Below, piece by piece: positions 63,590 through 64,000 of a stretch of 64,000 bases of DNA (its first letter is position 1; each line of letters starts with the position of its first letter). Origin of the DNA: Metopolophium dirhodum (taxonomy: Eukaryota > Arthropoda > Insecta > Hemiptera > Aphididae); NCBI RefSeq assembly GCF_019925205.1, contig NC_083564.1:13178134-13242133 (forward strand). The letters run 5' to 3'. The notes below the pieces were generated by a model. The model did not search any database. It had not been told where the DNA came from and worked only from the letters and a program-made list of their open reading frames with translations. The position numbers were made by a program, and so were the translations under genes.

Positions 63590-64000
63590 AACACCTTTTA
63601 GGACAGAAAAGTGCTTGGATTTTCTTCAACAGTAACTTTTCTGATAGGAAAGTGAATCTAGTTGATACTTGGGGGGTCAAAAGTAAAAATTTCCCAGTAG
63701 TTTTCAAAAGCGACGTGAAAAACAAAAGAAAAATTAAGGAAAAACGGGAATTTTTACGCTAAATCTATTTTTGAGAAAATCGATTTTGGTTTTTGGTGCA
63801 ACTCTAAAACAAATGACCGTAGGAACATGAAATTTTGATTGAATGTTTATATTACCATTTTTTATACACTATAACATTTTCCAAATATTGTGACTTATTT
63901 TGAGCTGTTTACGGACATTTTCAGTTTCCATTTTTTTTAGTTTTTTTTTTCTATAAATATCAATAAAATTTTATTTGTTGGTTAAAAAAGCTTGAAAATT
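63590..64000 (+). repeat. Dispersed repeat family, copy 5, runs off the right edge
   Basis: Contains AAAAACGGGAATTTTTACGC, then GAGAAAATCGATTTTGG, GGTGCAACTCTAAAAC and GACCGTAGGAACATG. The - strand of 42360-42500 has the same words in order (GGGAATCTTCACGC, GACAAAATCGATTT, TGTTGTAATTCGAAAAC, AACCGTAGATAC). The open frame at 63505-63762 overlaps this repeat and is not called as a gene. Confidence 0.6.

Noticed and set aside
1..64000. CRISPR arrays, operons, riboswitches, prophage or bacterial insertion sequences
   Set aside because: Nothing of the kind is seen; repeats are eukaryotic transposons, microsatellites or coding peptide repeats.

Overview
The window looks like nuclear DNA of an insect, most likely an aphid. 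It is very AT-rich, intron-split genes have GT-AG borders, short TAGGTA/TACCTA strings recur throughout, and there is a precursor for orcokinin, an arthropod-only neuropeptide family. The aphid assignment is inference from composition, repeats and gene content; I could not run a search.

Layout. (1) 23-10006, + strand: the 3' 25 exons of an ABCB full transporter (P-glycoprotein/MDR type). They give 1257 residues; only about the first 40 residues lie off the left edge. One intron carries a complete Mutator-like (MULE) transposon, 2125-4475, with a perfect 9-bp target-site duplication and an apparently intact, once-spliced FLYWCH + MULE transposase on the same strand. (2) 12365-14411, + strand: a complete four-exon enkurin gene (258 aa), a ciliary/flagellar adaptor. 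(3) 16780-18780: a decayed hAT transposon with degenerate terminal repeats, an almost intact 8-bp target duplication, a transposase C-terminal remnant, and two large palindromic foldback elements inside it. (4) 20533-35395, - strand: the orcokinin gene. A shared upstream exon (35320-35395) ends in phase 1 and can join either of two phase-1 acceptors. One leads to a terminal exon of orcokinin-B type repeats (31545-32119). The other leads to a two-exon orcokinin-A path (23294-23423, then 20533-20737). The signal-peptide exon was not identified. Two short non-autonomous hAT elements lie in this locus, one just beyond the orcokinin-B stop codon. (5) 35.4-64 kb: gene-poor AT-rich DNA with a GC-richer pocket near 41 kb, a 5'-truncated LINE tail (about 43.5 kb), several copies of one dispersed repeat family, simple repeats, and a well-formed tRNA-Ala(AGC) at 56950-57022.

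The genes do not form a functional unit: a membrane exporter, a sperm/cilium adaptor and a neuropeptide precursor sit side by side. The most informative features are the alternative-exon structure of the orcokinin locus, the young MULE, and the nested hAT relic. I found no CRISPR array, operon or prokaryotic feature.
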